Shown here: positions 44,520 to 54,485 of the stretch, piece by piece
How the letters are laid out: each line of letters begins with the position of its first letter
How positions within the stretch are numbered: position 1 is the first letter of the stretch
Origin: Dermacentor variabilis
Lineage: Eukaryota; Arthropoda; Arachnida; Ixodida; Ixodidae
Direction: 5' to 3'
Length of the DNA stretch: 64,000 nt
Assembly (NCBI RefSeq): GCF_050947875.1
Contig: NC_134570.1
Span: 204,889,250-204,953,249, forward strand
Notes under the pieces: generated by a model
Seen by the model: only the letters and a program-made list of their open reading frames with translations
Told to the model about the DNA's origin: nothing
Databases searched by the model: none
Position numbers and translations under genes: made by a program

Positions 44520-45050
44520 CGGGTTTGCAAATAGTAATTTTTGAGACCGAATCAAATATTGAATACTTTTCTAATAGTTTTCTGAGTAATGAATAGCCAT
44601 TATCACAATTAATATAAAACTATGTTCGCATGCCAATGTTCTTAAAGTGAGCAAGTTTCTGTCATTACATAGTGTGTTATAGAGCATTGTTTATGAAAAG
44701 CACAAATGGAGCATTGGGAGCAAACAAGTAATTTCTTCACATGCACAGGCTCTTCAGAGAGTGCGAATGATCGCTGTACAGCCTGTAAGGCGTGGCCTCA
44801 CAACAATGCTCTACTCCACAAGCTCTCATGTTTTATGTCTATAGTGTGCCTGCGGGAGTTAAAATTTACCATACTTTAGCTCCAATTTTATGTTTATTTG
44901 GGCGCAATTGACATTATGAAACATTCCAAAAGTATTGGGATAAATATTCGCATTTACGAATAAAGACTATTCGATTCTAAGACTGAATCAAATAGGATGC
45001 TATTCGATCTGTTATTCGAAAGTTTCGAATATTTACACACCCCCTACAGA
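44520..45050. repeat. AT-rich dispersed repeat with GTGCAAATA-type ends
   Basis: Left boundary GGGTTTGCAAATAGTAATTT; right boundary GAATATTTACACACCCCC, its rough inverse. The interior is rich in GAATC, TATTCG and ATTCGAA words. Truncated relatives end or start with the same words near 26424, 27990, 33105, 36815, 37690 and 55490. Confidence 0.6.
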
Positions 45051-46317
45051 AATTGCACCAGAGGTCTCAAACAAAGGAGAAATTTGACTTGCACACAACA
45101 ATTTCCTATCCAGAAATATGTTGCATGCTTTCGATTCTAGTAGCAGGAAATGGAAGTTCAGCTTCAGTGAACTTCAGCTTCTCAAAATGAATTTATTTGT
45201 ACTTGTAGCCCAGTGTCATAACTCTCAGACAGCACTTCATCACCGTCTGTGACAAACAACATGAAACTGAGCAGTGAGCTAAGAAAACCCAATGCTTTAA
45301 TAAATCATTGAGGCCCTGAGACCACTCAGTCGTAATTCTTCACTGAAGAGGCTAGGACTAGCATCTCTGGCAGTGTCTTCTGATTTTAGAGGCCACTTGC
45401 AAAGTTCAGGGGAACTGGGCTTCTTTCTCAGGTTAGTTCCATCCAGCGTTCAATTTCATCAGAAGTGTATAGATGCAGCTCTGGTTGCCACCTCCTGATG
45501 AAGTGGCGCTTGTTAGGCCTATCAGGTGGGACTGGCAGGCAACAAGGTGTCGCAAGATGGGATGTGAGACTGCACACACAGGCTGCAATGATGGCCGCAT
45601 GCATGATGCAGAGTTTGGCGTCTCGGATGGATGAACCGGCGACCACAACCCAAATGCCTACCTAGATTTATGTCCACCTGCTGAGTGGAGCTGCTTGAGC
45701 TCGCTTGTGGGCCTCCAGTTTCGAGCTGAATTTGCACTACACACCCTAAACTGACAGCACTGTGGAATCAAGGTTGTACCCATGATTCTGCACTTATTGA
45801 TCAAGTTTTGTGCACAGAAGTGCTATGCAATGTATGAACGTGAAACATACCTGTGGCCTCTGCCATCACTAAGCCTCAAGTAGATATTATTTTATGAAGT
45901 GCAAGGATGAAGGATATCCTAAAATAAATTTTTTGCAAGGGTGGCTGTGTAAAACAACAAAATTGATTTTACTCTCAAAATTTATAATTTTTTCGCTGCC
46001 CGATTATGTGGACATTGCACAGCCTCATCCATATCTGAAAAATCATTTGGTTATAGTATATGCTTGTAACAAATATTGGAGGTAGCAAAAGTATTTTCAT
46101 GCCGCATGCGACTTCATTATAACGAGGCTGCACTTTAGTGTTGTATAAATTCTGGAAGCCAGGAAGTGTAAAAATAATCTCTAAACTTATAGCTTTTGCA
46201 GAAAGTGCTTCAGCTTTCCTTCCTAAAGTCTATTCCAGCATTAGATTTGTGTACAGTTAAGTTTATACTGAAAAGTAACTCGTGCTTTCTTTCTTTTCTG
46301 TGGCTTTCTGTCGTCAG
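45051..46317. other. Intron H-I right: nothing recognised
   Basis: AT-rich. The overlapping frames at 45428-45737 have no domain and no splice support. Confidence 0.5.
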
Positions 46318-46487
46318 GCTTTCCGGAGAACCTTCTCTACTTGGAATTCCGGAGGCGTTACAGCCTTCTGGCATCTCCGGATGCCCGTCCTGTTAACGGG
46401 GATTCCGGAGATGAGCGGGCAGCCACAGAAGCACTGCTCCAGCAGTTGGACCTGGACCCCAGCGGTTACCGGCTTGGTCTCAGCCAG
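46318..46487 (+). CDS. MYO18A: Myosin XVIII converter exon I
   Basis: A 170-bp exon after the pyrimidine tract TTTCTTTCTTTTCTGTGG...CGTCAG; two bases complete Gly and it ends in phase 0 before GTCGGT. It encodes G-F-P-E-N-L-L-Y-L-E-F-R-R-R-Y (family G-Y-P-x-H-x-x-x-x-E-F-x-R-R-F/Y), then an acidic stretch D-A-R-P-V-N-G-D-S-G-D-E-R and L-L-Q-Q-L-D-L-D-P-S-G-Y-R-L-G. It belongs to the converter region that turns the lever arm. Another frame through the same bases is open but lacks any myosin similarity. Confidence 0.94.
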
Positions 46488-47223
46488 GTCGGTACATGTC
46501 TGTGATTATTTAAAAATGTTAGGGGAGCATGTGCCAGCAGATGGGTCAGCACAAATTGACAAACCATGGCAGTAAAGCAGGCGGTATTACATGCTTTTGC
46601 CAAAAGCCATAGCCAAGTGTTAGCACCATCTGCCTGCCTTTTCCAATGTGTACAAGAGGGACGATTATCCTTCTTGGTTTCCCCTGTCATCAGCTGGGTT
46701 GTCTTACAGTGGCGTCGTTTTACATAACCAGGGTCTCGAATCTGGCACCATTGAAGCCTTCAGGTAGCACGTGTGGGTTTACTGACCAGTTGCCTTCACC
46801 CAAAAAAGATCACATACTCGTGACACCTGCGGCAGAAAACATGTTCCACATCCTCCGTCAAGGTTTGTGAGTGGTGGTGCTGGCCAGCACTCCCAGGGTT
46901 AATTCTCGTAGTAACACATAAGTACCCCAGAAAGTGGATGAGAAAACAGCGGTACGGTAGCTCAATTGGTAGAGCATCACACGGGTAATGCGAAGACGTG
47001 GGATCACTCCCCACCTACAGCGAGTTGTTTTTTTCATCCACTTTCAATTCCATTAATGTATAATTTCTCCATTTCATTTACAGTGGAATCTTGATGATAC
47101 GAATCTCACAGGGTCACGAAAAATATTCGTATTAGCCGAAATTCGTGTCATCGAAACAATTAAAACTAGCTAAATTAAAGAGCCAGAGGTGAACTCACTC
47201 AGGCACACGTACGTAAAAGGCAT

Positions 47224-47493
47224 TTATTTCTTGAAGAAAAAGTCTTTAATGTCATTCTGCCTCATTTTCTTTGTCAGGTCACTTAGCAGACTTTGTTCAA
47301 ATCCATAAAAATGCATGCACGTGTCGCCGCCGATTTCATCCGCGGCCATAGCACGCCTCAGAACTTCGAGCGCATGCAGCGTTTCAGCCGCCGGTGGTGG
47401 ACCTTTGCCGTCACCCACGTCTAACACAAAGAATGCGGTCCGAAGCACAGCAGCTACTCCGTCCGATGGCACGTGGAAAAGGAGGAAAAGCAC
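47224..47493 (-). pseudogene. Tigger-type transposase C-terminus
   Basis: An 89-codon minus-strand frame includes A-L-E-V-L-R-R-A-M-A-A-D, F-E-Q-S-L-L-S-D-L-T-K-K and the ending I-K-D-F-F-F-K-K. C-terminal S-L/I-x-x-F-F tails after a charged T-K-K segment are typical of the Tigger/pogo transposases found in ticks (recalled). No DDE catalytic domain lies upstream within the element, so most of the gene was deleted. The 5' side is GC-rich and non-matching. Confidence 0.6.
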
Positions 47494-47913
47494 AAAAGCA
47501 ACAAAAGCGCCACCGCTTTAAACTCTTTGCGCCCAGTCGTGGCCTCCGGCTGTCCGGCGCCGCGTCCGCGCCTCCCCACTGAAAGAGAAGGGGAGAAATC
47601 GCGTGACTGCGTGCTGTTCTCTTTCGCAGCAGTCTGTGGGGCGGCCTTTATTAAGGCGAAAGCTTTGGCTCATGCTGGCGGTCGCGTCCGTCCGTGCGCT
47701 GGAATCGTGCCAACTGTGGCCTCTCCTCCGCGCACCGGCGCAACCTCCTCCCCGCCTTAGCAACCGGCGCGCCGGTGGGTGGCGCTGTGCATAGCAACCA
47801 TGACATCACAAAGCGGTAGAATGAACGTGTGCGCGTCGGCCATGCAGCGGCGGTGGCAGCTGCACCGCCGCTCCTTCGACAGACGTCTCGTTGCAGTTGA
47901 GTGAGTGAGGCGC

Positions 47914-48366
47914 ATGGCTCTGAAGTGGCCCAGTGATTCCGCGTCAAGCGGTTCGGCTAAGCGGCAGCGGACGCCGGATTCCCTCAACACTGAACGCCAG
48001 AAGAACAAGGAGCGAATGCGCATGCGACGACTGAACATGTCACCAGATGCGAAAGCAAGGGAGGCAGAATGGAAATGCCAACAGCGACTGATTAGATCGC
48101 CGGGTACCAAAGGCAGGGAAGCAGAAGGAAAGCGGCAGCAGCGACAGGCAATATCGCCGAACACCAAAGCGAATGAATTGGAGCGCAGACGGCAGCAGCA
48201 ACTGGCGACGTCACCGAACAGCAAAGCCAGAGAAGCGGAGCGCAGACAGCAGCGTCTGGCTTTCGCCAAGCACACTTTAGAATTTCCAGTGTCTTCGGTA
48301 ATTTTCGTATCAACCGACGCGGGTCGAAAATCGATTCGTAACAACTGTTCTCTAGCAGGTTGCTAA
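47914..48366 (+). CDS. Basic protein with four 19-residue repeats in Tigger element
   Basis: A 150-codon ORF (ATG 47914, TAA 48364) on the strand opposite the transposase remnant. After a Ser/Lys/Arg leader (K-W-P-S-D-S-A-S-S-G-S) it has four tandem units of exactly 57 bp (48040-48096, 48097-48153, 48154-48210, 48211-48267) with consensus S-P-x-x-K-A-x-E-A-E-R-R-R-Q-Q-R-L. It then loses repeat character in the terminal-repeat region. Alternating basic and acidic residues suggest helices. The unit recalls the 23-residue STPR DNA-binding repeat of the silkworm FMBP-1 protein but is 4 residues shorter. The function is unknown. Confidence 0.55.
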   Translation: MALKWPSDSASSGSAKRQRTPDSLNTERQKNKERMRMRRLNMSPDAKAREAEWKCQQRLIRSPGTKGREAEGKRQQRQAISPNTKANELERRRQQQLATSPNSKAREAERRQQRLAFAKHTLEFPVSSVIFVSTDAGRKSIRNNCSLAGC

Positions 48367-48515
48367 GTAATGGGGCTCGGCCGGAACCACAGAAAAATTC
48401 GTATCATGCGGAAATTCGTATTAGCCGTGATCGTATCATCGAGATTCCACTGCAGTAAGTACAAGTAACTTCTCCTGTGTTGTCCTTGGTGTCTTCGTTT
48501 GTTGGCTTCTTACGG

Positions 48516-49289
48516 TTCCATTTGCTCAGTTACACCATGGTAACTCCTCACTCTCACCACATAATGAAGAGAAACAAAATGTTGTCCCCCTCTGCCACTG
48601 GGGATCAATTCGTGCCATCACTCTGATGTGCAGCTGGGAGACTGGCATACTCTTCCAAGAACTCTCAGGCAATTGGTTGGGCTTGGCAGTTCTTGTGGCA
48701 TTTCTAGCACAGACAGAGCTGATAGAGATAAGTGGTGCCAAAGTGACCACAAACCCATTGTGCAACTGCAGGTGATACGTGCATGTAGCGCAGCTCTTGC
48801 ATCGTGCAGCACTTCTTCAGTGTTCCTCTCACTGAGAAAGGATGTCAGTCAAGAAAGAGTTGTCATGTACCGTTTCCGTCGTGTCATTGTCATTGTTGTG
48901 CCGTTGTCGTGTTACAATCCTCGCTTAAGGGGGGACGTGGTTTTGAAAATCAACTTCCTTATTTCTTCATAGATTTTGATTAAAATTGGCACAAATGTTT
49001 AGAATGTCTCCCTGATGCTTCCATAAAAGTTTCAGAGTGATACATTAAGAACATTTTATTAAATTTGATTGAGCAGAATGTTTCAACCTCGAACTTTGTG
49101 AAGAGCCTGGGGAACATAAAAAACGTGATAGAAGGCTTGTTAAGTACTGATTGCATAGCTAAATGCACGCTGAAGGTCGTGACATTCTTGCTTTTGTTTT
49201 TTTCAACACAAATTTTTTTGGAGTGTCATTTTTTATGTTACCTTCGTATCAAGCACACTTTCAAGGTGAACAAATAGCCACATCAAGTG
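48516..49289. other. Intron I-J segment: nothing recognised
   Basis: AT-rich. A 114-codon + frame (48628-48972) has no domain. Confidence 0.5.
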
Positions 49290-49501
49290 TTTCCTTCCAA
49301 ATACACGACGAGGCTTTTGAGTTTCAGGTCTGCTCCTTGTTGTTCAGCCAAATCTGCACTTATTATTCCAAGGAAGGCATTGTCGTCCTCCTGATCCTGC
49401 GGCGGCGAGTCAATGGGGGTGCTTGATAGACAATCGGCATCAGAGTGTTTTCGCCCGCACTTGTAGACTACAGTGATGTCATATTCTTGCAGTCTGAGGC
49501 T

Positions 49502-49830
49502 TCACTGCGCCAGCCGTCCTGAAGGGTCCTCTAAATTTACTAGCCAACACAACGCATGATGGTCACTGACGGCATTGAATGGACTGCCATATAGGTAAGG
49601 GCAGAATTTTGCTGTAGTCCAAACAATGGTGAGGCATTCCTTTTCGGTCGTAGAATAATTGCCTTCCGCTTTTGACAGCGACCAGCTAGTGTAGGATATT
49701 ACCTGTTCATGTCCATCTTTCCTCTGTCCTAGGATGGCACCGTGACCTAGGCTACTGGCGCCAGTGTGGATTTCGGTATTGGCGTCCTCGTTGAAGTGCG
49801 CAAGTACCGGTGGAAACTGCATGCGTCATT
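49502..49830 (-). pseudogene. RNase H of gypsy-3
   Basis: A 106-codon minus frame reads [18 protein letters not shown], where the first catalytic Asp (T-D-A-S in intact copies) is Gly. It continues with [16 protein letters not shown] and L-Y-G-S-P-F. It overlaps the RT frame by a frame change. The Asp loss alone should abolish RNase H activity. Confidence 0.85.
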
Positions 49831-50710
49831 TGAGTTCTTGAAATGCGTTGGCCTGCACTGTTTCTCACTTGAACTTGACATTTAGTTAGATGTGTCAGCG
49901 GCTCTGCAATGCATGAAAAGTCCTTGACAAAGCACCTGTAGTAGGCACACATGCCAAGGAATCTACGCATTGCCTTCTTGTCGATGGGCTGCGAGAACTT
50001 TGCGATGGCAGCTGTCTTCTGCTGGTTGGGGCAGACTCCAGATTTGCTGATGACGTGGCTTAGAAACAGAAGCTCGTCGTAAGCGAAGCGGCACTTTTCC
50101 GGCTGCAGAGTAAGCCCTGATGACCTGATTGCCTCTAGTACTGTCGCAAGCCGCCTAAGGTGATCGTTGAAATTTCCGGCGAAGACAATGACGTCGTCCA
50201 AGTAAACAAGACAGGTCTGCCACTTCAATCCTGCTAAAACCGTGTCCATCACTTGCTGGAATGTTTCAGGTGCCGAACACAGTACAAACGGCATAACCTT
50301 GAACTCATAGAAGCCGTCTGGCGTGATGAAGGCAGTTTTTTCTCGATCCCTCTTGTCAACTTCTTTTGCCAGTAGCCAGTCCTGAGATCCATCGATGAGA
50401 AGTATTTAGCGTTGCAGAGCCGATTTAATGCGTCGTCTATTTGTGGGAGGGGGTATACGTCCTTCTTCGTGACCTTGTTCAGTTGAGGATAATTGACGCA
50501 GAAACGTAGGGTTCCGTCTTTTTTCTTCACCAAGACTACAGAAGGACCCCACAGGCTTTTCGACGGCTGGGTGATGTCATGGAGCGTTTCGTCGACTTGT
50601 TGCCTAATAGCTTTACATTCTCGCGTCGAAACTCTGGTGGAGTGGTTGAGCAACTCTTCGGTTATGTGGTGCTTTCCAACTGGTGTTTGTCGAATCCTTG
50701 ATGGCATCAA
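49752..50710 (-). pseudogene. Reverse transcriptase of gypsy-3
   Basis: Two overlapping minus frames (50249-50710 and 49752-50294) carry V-V-L-V-K-K-K-D-G-T-L-R-F-C-V, P-L-P-Q-I-D-D, S-S-M-D-L-R-T-G-Y-W, then M-P-F-V-L-C-S-A-P-E-T-F and the catalytic L-V-Y-L-D-D-V-I-V-F. A frame change near 50270-50300 separates them. It matches gypsy-2 RT closely and better preserves the palm. Confidence 0.88.
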
Positions 50711-51213
50711 AAAGCAGTCATTGTATCGTCGGAGAAGATTTCTGAGCTGTTGCTGTTTACTCAGGGGAGACTTGGATTTATGTGGAAGTCTGGTTCGAGA
50801 ACTATGGTCGTCGAGTTAGATGCCGCAGAATTCGAGAGGACAAATGCATTGCTGGTTTCCACATTTTCCTCGATGTATGCGATCATCGTGCCCTTCCCTT
50901 GTTGATGTGCTTGTACTCCTAGATAAAGTTTGTTAGCATCACTTTCGCTTTTCCTTCGTGCAGTCGAGCGATCCCTCTTGTGATGCAAGTTTCACGGTCG
51001 AGCAGTAGACGTTGGTCGCCCTCGATGACGTCTTCTACGTCTGCGGGTGTTCGCTGCCAACGGAAACGACAATGCTGGAGCAAGGTGGGATGCTGACTTA
51101 GTCCTCAAATGTAGTCAAGGCATAGTGACTGCGAGAGTTCTCCGGCAGTGTCGCTTGATCTTCTAACAGCATTATCGACTTCGACCTCAGGTCGATGATT
51201 GGACCGTGTTGGT

Positions 51214-51546
51214 TCAGAAAGTCCATGTCAAGAATGACGTCTTGTGAACACTTTTGAGGGTAACAAAGGTGGCCGGATAAGTCCAGTCATGAACGGTAAT
51301 TGTTGCCATGCACATTCCAGTCGACGTTATTAGGTGTCGTCTAGCAGTCCGAATTTGAAGGCTTTCCCATGCAGTCTTAACTTTCTTCAACTGGGCGGCG
51401 ATGGATCCACTCATGACGGAGTGGTCGGCTCCTGTGTCTACTATGGCAGTGACTGCATGACCATCGAGAGGCATGTTGAGGTTGGTGGTTCTTTGTCTTG
51501 CGTTGCAGTTAGGTCTTGGCGTCCGATCATGGCTGCATCGTGTTGA
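51214..51546 (-). pseudogene. Protease of gypsy-3
   Basis: A minus frame carries A-I-V-D-T-G-A-D-H-S-V-M-S, then A-Q-L-K-K-V-K-T-A-W and I-T-S-T-G-M-C-M-A-T-I. The retropepsin active-site triad is intact. It is continuous with an upstream linker (to 51849) rich in Pro and Arg, and the downstream half falls in a different frame. Relative to gypsy-2 it lacks the TTAA insertion, which shows the empty-site sequence. Confidence 0.87.
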
Positions 51547-51699
51547 CCTGAAGCTGGAACATAGTGCCCTCAGGTCGTCTTTCGTCGGTCTATTCTTTAC
51601 TTTCAGGCTATGTTGGTATGGCGGTGTTTCATTGGTATGTCGTCGTAACAAGCTTTTTGGCGTCTTCGTTGGCAGCGGAGTATCTTCATATGTTCGACG

Positions 51700-52905
51700 A
51701 ACAGCAGCTGCACCTCTATCGGTTGCTGCTTTTAGTTTTCCGGATATGGGCTTGCAGACCGGCCCCTGGCTGGGCCAGAGTATTGTCGACGCTGCGGGGA
51801 CAGGTAGCGGCCGGGTGACGGTGAATGGCATGGTCGTCGCGGGCTCCACTGAGTGGCGGGTAGGTAGTCAGCGTTATTGCAATGCCATTCTCCTGGCTGC
51901 GGGCATGGCGTGTTGATGGTAAACCCTCGCAGTCCCAAGTTGTGGTATGGGTAACGGTGGTAGACGTGGCCCGCTTCTTCACAGTCGGCGGTGGTCGGGG
52001 GTGCACTATACATCTGTCTTTCTTGGGTAGTTGTGCATGGCGGCATATGGGCAAGCTGGTGGTGGTGGCGGCGGACGACGGATTTGTGGTGGTACAGGGC
52101 CCTGGCACAGGCTCAGAGGGGGACCTTGACGGTGGGCGATGGCGTAGGTTATCGCTTCCGGTACGGGAGACTGTGATTAGGGTTGCACTTTGGAAATGCC
52201 GAGCGACTGTCGAAGTTCATTCTTGACGACATATGTGACCGAGGACACCTGAGGTTGCAACGAAGGTAACATTTTGTGCAGTTCTTTGTGCACAATAGCC
52301 CTGATGATGTTTTGGAGGTCACTAGAGCCCAATGCCTGGATTGTTCACTGTGGCATGGACACTTGACGGTTAAATTGCCTAGTGCGCATTTTCAGAGTTT
52401 TCTCAATCGTCATTGCCTCTTTCAAGAACTCAGCTAGGGTCTTCGGTGAGTTGCGGATCAGTCCGGCGAAGAGGTCTTGCTTTATGCCTCGCATCAAAAA
52501 GTGGACTCTTTCCTCGTCGGATATGTCCGGGTCAGCGTGCTCATCTCTTCCGTCATCTCTTCCGTGAAGATGGCGATGGTCTCATTGGGTAGTTGCACTC
52601 GGGTTTCCAGCAGAACTTTGGACCTTTTTTTTTTTCACATAATGCTCATGAAGGGTCCTCGGGAAGTTACTGCGGAACAGGTCCCACGTTGTAAGGGTGG
52701 GCTCCCAGTTCTTGAACCACGTCCTTGCAGCACTTTCCTTGGAGATGTACACATGGTGTAGCTAATCCTCAGAGGCCCAGTTGTTGAAGGTTGAGATCCT
52801 TTCAAAGGTTTCAGGCCAGGTTTCCGGATCCTACAGCGAAGCTTAGCGGAAGGTAGGGGGCTCCCAGGGTTGTTGAAGCACGATGGGGGACACTGGGGCT
52901 GCCAT
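51700..52905 (-). pseudogene. gag of gypsy-3
   Basis: The ATG at 52905 (minus) begins M-A-A-P-V-S-P-I-V-L-Q-Q, and later frames carry F-E-R-I-S-T-F-N-N-W, A-A-R-T-W-F-K-N-W-E-P and I-E-K-T-L-K-M-R-T. Several stops and frame shifts occur (a TAG after F-R near 52840). The capsid core layout matches Ty3/gypsy Gag, and the zinc-knuckle region toward 51950 is degraded. This copy retains the N-terminal half that gypsy-2 has lost. Confidence 0.8.
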
Positions 52906-53098
52906 TGTCGTTGTTGAGCTGGCTATGGTCTTCCTGGCTGGTTGTATCAGGCAGAAGGCCGTGCTCCGGGGGCAGTCCTTGCAGTCTGTGGCTAGCTCAC
53001 TGGTCTAGGGCGACGTTGGTGTTCTCTTTGGGGTTCGAACTTTGCTCACGGCTTTGCAGGGGCATTCGGTACATGAACGTAATAGCACCTCCACCACA

Positions 53099-53520
53099 TG
53101 TCACATAGTGGTGACGGTGAAGGAGGCAGCGAAATTGTGATATACAAAACTAGCATTTTATTGGGCAAACCTGTGCCTTCAAAAGCAGGCTACACTAAAG
53201 GACAAGGATAGCAGCGAACACAGTCGGCGATCGGCGAAAATATGTTCTGCCGGTCAAGCGCGTTGGCTTTTATAGACAACTTATTGAACATTCTAGAGTA
53301 ATCCCTGGTGCCCAGTGTCTTCCCAAAAGTGCTACACCATTTGCATCGCGCATACATGCAAACAGATTCCACAAGGTTTGGTGACAACAGACAGCGGATA
53401 GAACCATCAATAACATTCCAGAAACTTTCGATACATGTAGGTGTGTCCCGCGCTGAGCAATAACATTTGTTAGACAGTGAGAAGCGCTCACCCAAAAAAT
53501 ATAAACAAGTCCACGTGTCA
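53099..53520 (-). repeat. 5' LTR of gypsy-3
   Basis: 422 bp, TGTCACATAG...CACGTGTCA on +, followed on minus by TG and TGGTGGAGGTG. It shares GGCTTTTATA, GGTCAAGCGCGTTGG and TTTATTGGGCAAAC blocks with the gypsy-2 LTRs. Confidence 0.9.
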
Positions 53521-53544
53521 ATATCATATTATGCTGGTTACCTG

Positions 53545-54485
53545 GCCACAAAGGCATCGAGGGTAATATGCTTGCCAACTGTATAGCCATGTCAGTAACC
53601 TCAAAACAAAGTAATTCTTCCATAGCTGTGCCTGTGTTAGATTTAAAGCTTTAAAGCTTTTCCTACACAAGAAACTGAGGCGCCATTGGCAACCTACGTC
53701 GTACACTGAAATACTTAATAAACTTAACGTCATTAAGGCAGACGTAGGACACTGGCCACCAGCAACAAAAATACGACAAACCCAGGTAATTTTCTGCCAC
53801 CTTAGGATAGGTCATACTTATGGCACTCACTTCCTACCTGTTAACTGGTGATGATCCTCCTGTAACTCGTAAATGTGGCAAGACGTTTACAGTCCTTCAC
53901 ATCTTGTTAGAATGTCGCGAAATAGAAGCTCAACGAAATAAGCACTTTTCCCTGGCATGCCGGCAACACATTCCCCTCCACTCCGCAATATTCTTTGGCA
54001 TGGAACCACTATTTGACAATAAGGTAGTTTTAACATTTTTATGAGATGTTGGCACATTGCACGTTATCGGACCAAGGTATGCGTAGCGCATCCTCTCACT
54101 AGAGGCTGCTGCTGCGATAGCATTTTTATAATGCACATGCCTCCCAGTTCTTGCGTTCAAGGGCTCTCTTGTGAGGTACGAGTGCTACTGTTACTCACAT
54201 GTTTAGTACATCATCCCTTGGTGACAGAAATTTTATTTCCATAGCATACGCCACTAGTCACTGTCATTATTTTAATCCCTGTACATTTTACACACTTTAC
54301 AGCAACTAATCCTTTAGGGCTTTCTACAGCCAAGTTACATATACCATACACATTCTCATTCACAACCATGATATTTGTCACATTTTACTATCGACACTTC
54401 ATTCATTGTCTTTTTCTTGGCCCTCTTTGGCCATATCTGGCCCTTGTGCCAATAAAATCCATACATCATGATCATCATCATCATG
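53545..54485 (+). mobile_element. LINE 3' part with zinc-finger-like tail
   Basis: The frame near 53820-54044 reads S-Y-L-L-T-G-D-D-P-P-V-T-R-K-C-G-K, T-V-L-H-I-L-L-E-C-R-E-I-E-A and P-L-F-D-N-K-V-V. This is the pattern of the C-terminal zinc-binding segment of ORF2 in RNase H-bearing arthropod LINEs (C-x-x-C ... H-I-L-L-E-C). A 3' UTR with AATAAAATCC and a (CAT)n tail ends near 54485. The 5' side is interrupted or lost at the gypsy-3 LTR. Confidence 0.7.

Larger units (their letters stand above)
47081..48452. mobile_element. Tigger/pogo-like element inside Ruka
   Basis: Ends are CAGTGGAATCTTGATGATAC and, inverted, CAGTGGAATCTCGATGATAC (one difference in 20). The symmetry continues with CGAA and ATTCGTATTAGCCG blocks, so the TIR is long and partly palindromic. 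TA precedes (47079-47080) and CA follows (48453-48454). 1372 bp; it encodes only a transposase C-terminus and a separate repeat ORF. Confidence 0.85.
46905..48515 (+). mobile_element. Ruka-type SINE split by a Tigger element
   Basis: The tRNA-like head (about 46951-47022, GGTAGCTCAATTGGTAGAGC and GGATCACTCCCC) and its body (TTTTTTCATCCACTTTCAAT) lie left of 47081. The continuation GTAAGTACAAGTAACTTC ... TGTTGTCCTTGGTGTC ... TTTGTTGGCTTCTTA lies right of 48454. The order and words match the Ruka SINE described in Rhipicephalus ticks, as I recall it. Confidence 0.8.
49290..53520 (-). mobile_element. Ty3/gypsy element gypsy-3, 3'-truncated
   Basis: Same family as gypsy-2 on the minus strand: 5' LTR 53099-53520, primer site, gag, protease, RT, RNase H. 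Similarity to gypsy-2 stops abruptly near 49290 (CTTCCAAATAC, matching 15084), with no integrase and no 3' LTR. The right flank after the LTR reads ATAT (53521-53524), the half of the target duplication that remains. Confidence 0.9.

Noticed and set aside
46282..46575. Alternative frame across myosin exon I
   Set aside because: Open by chance; the spliced frame matches the E-F-R-R-R-Y converter block.
46951..47022. Possible tRNA gene on the + strand
   Set aside because: The A and B boxes are present but the acceptor stem does not pair, and it continues into the Ruka SINE body, so it is a SINE head.
47763..47776. 14-bp palindrome ACCGGCGCGCCGGT as a regulatory site
   Set aside because: A perfect palindrome in a GC-rich patch, but with no partner or context to support function.
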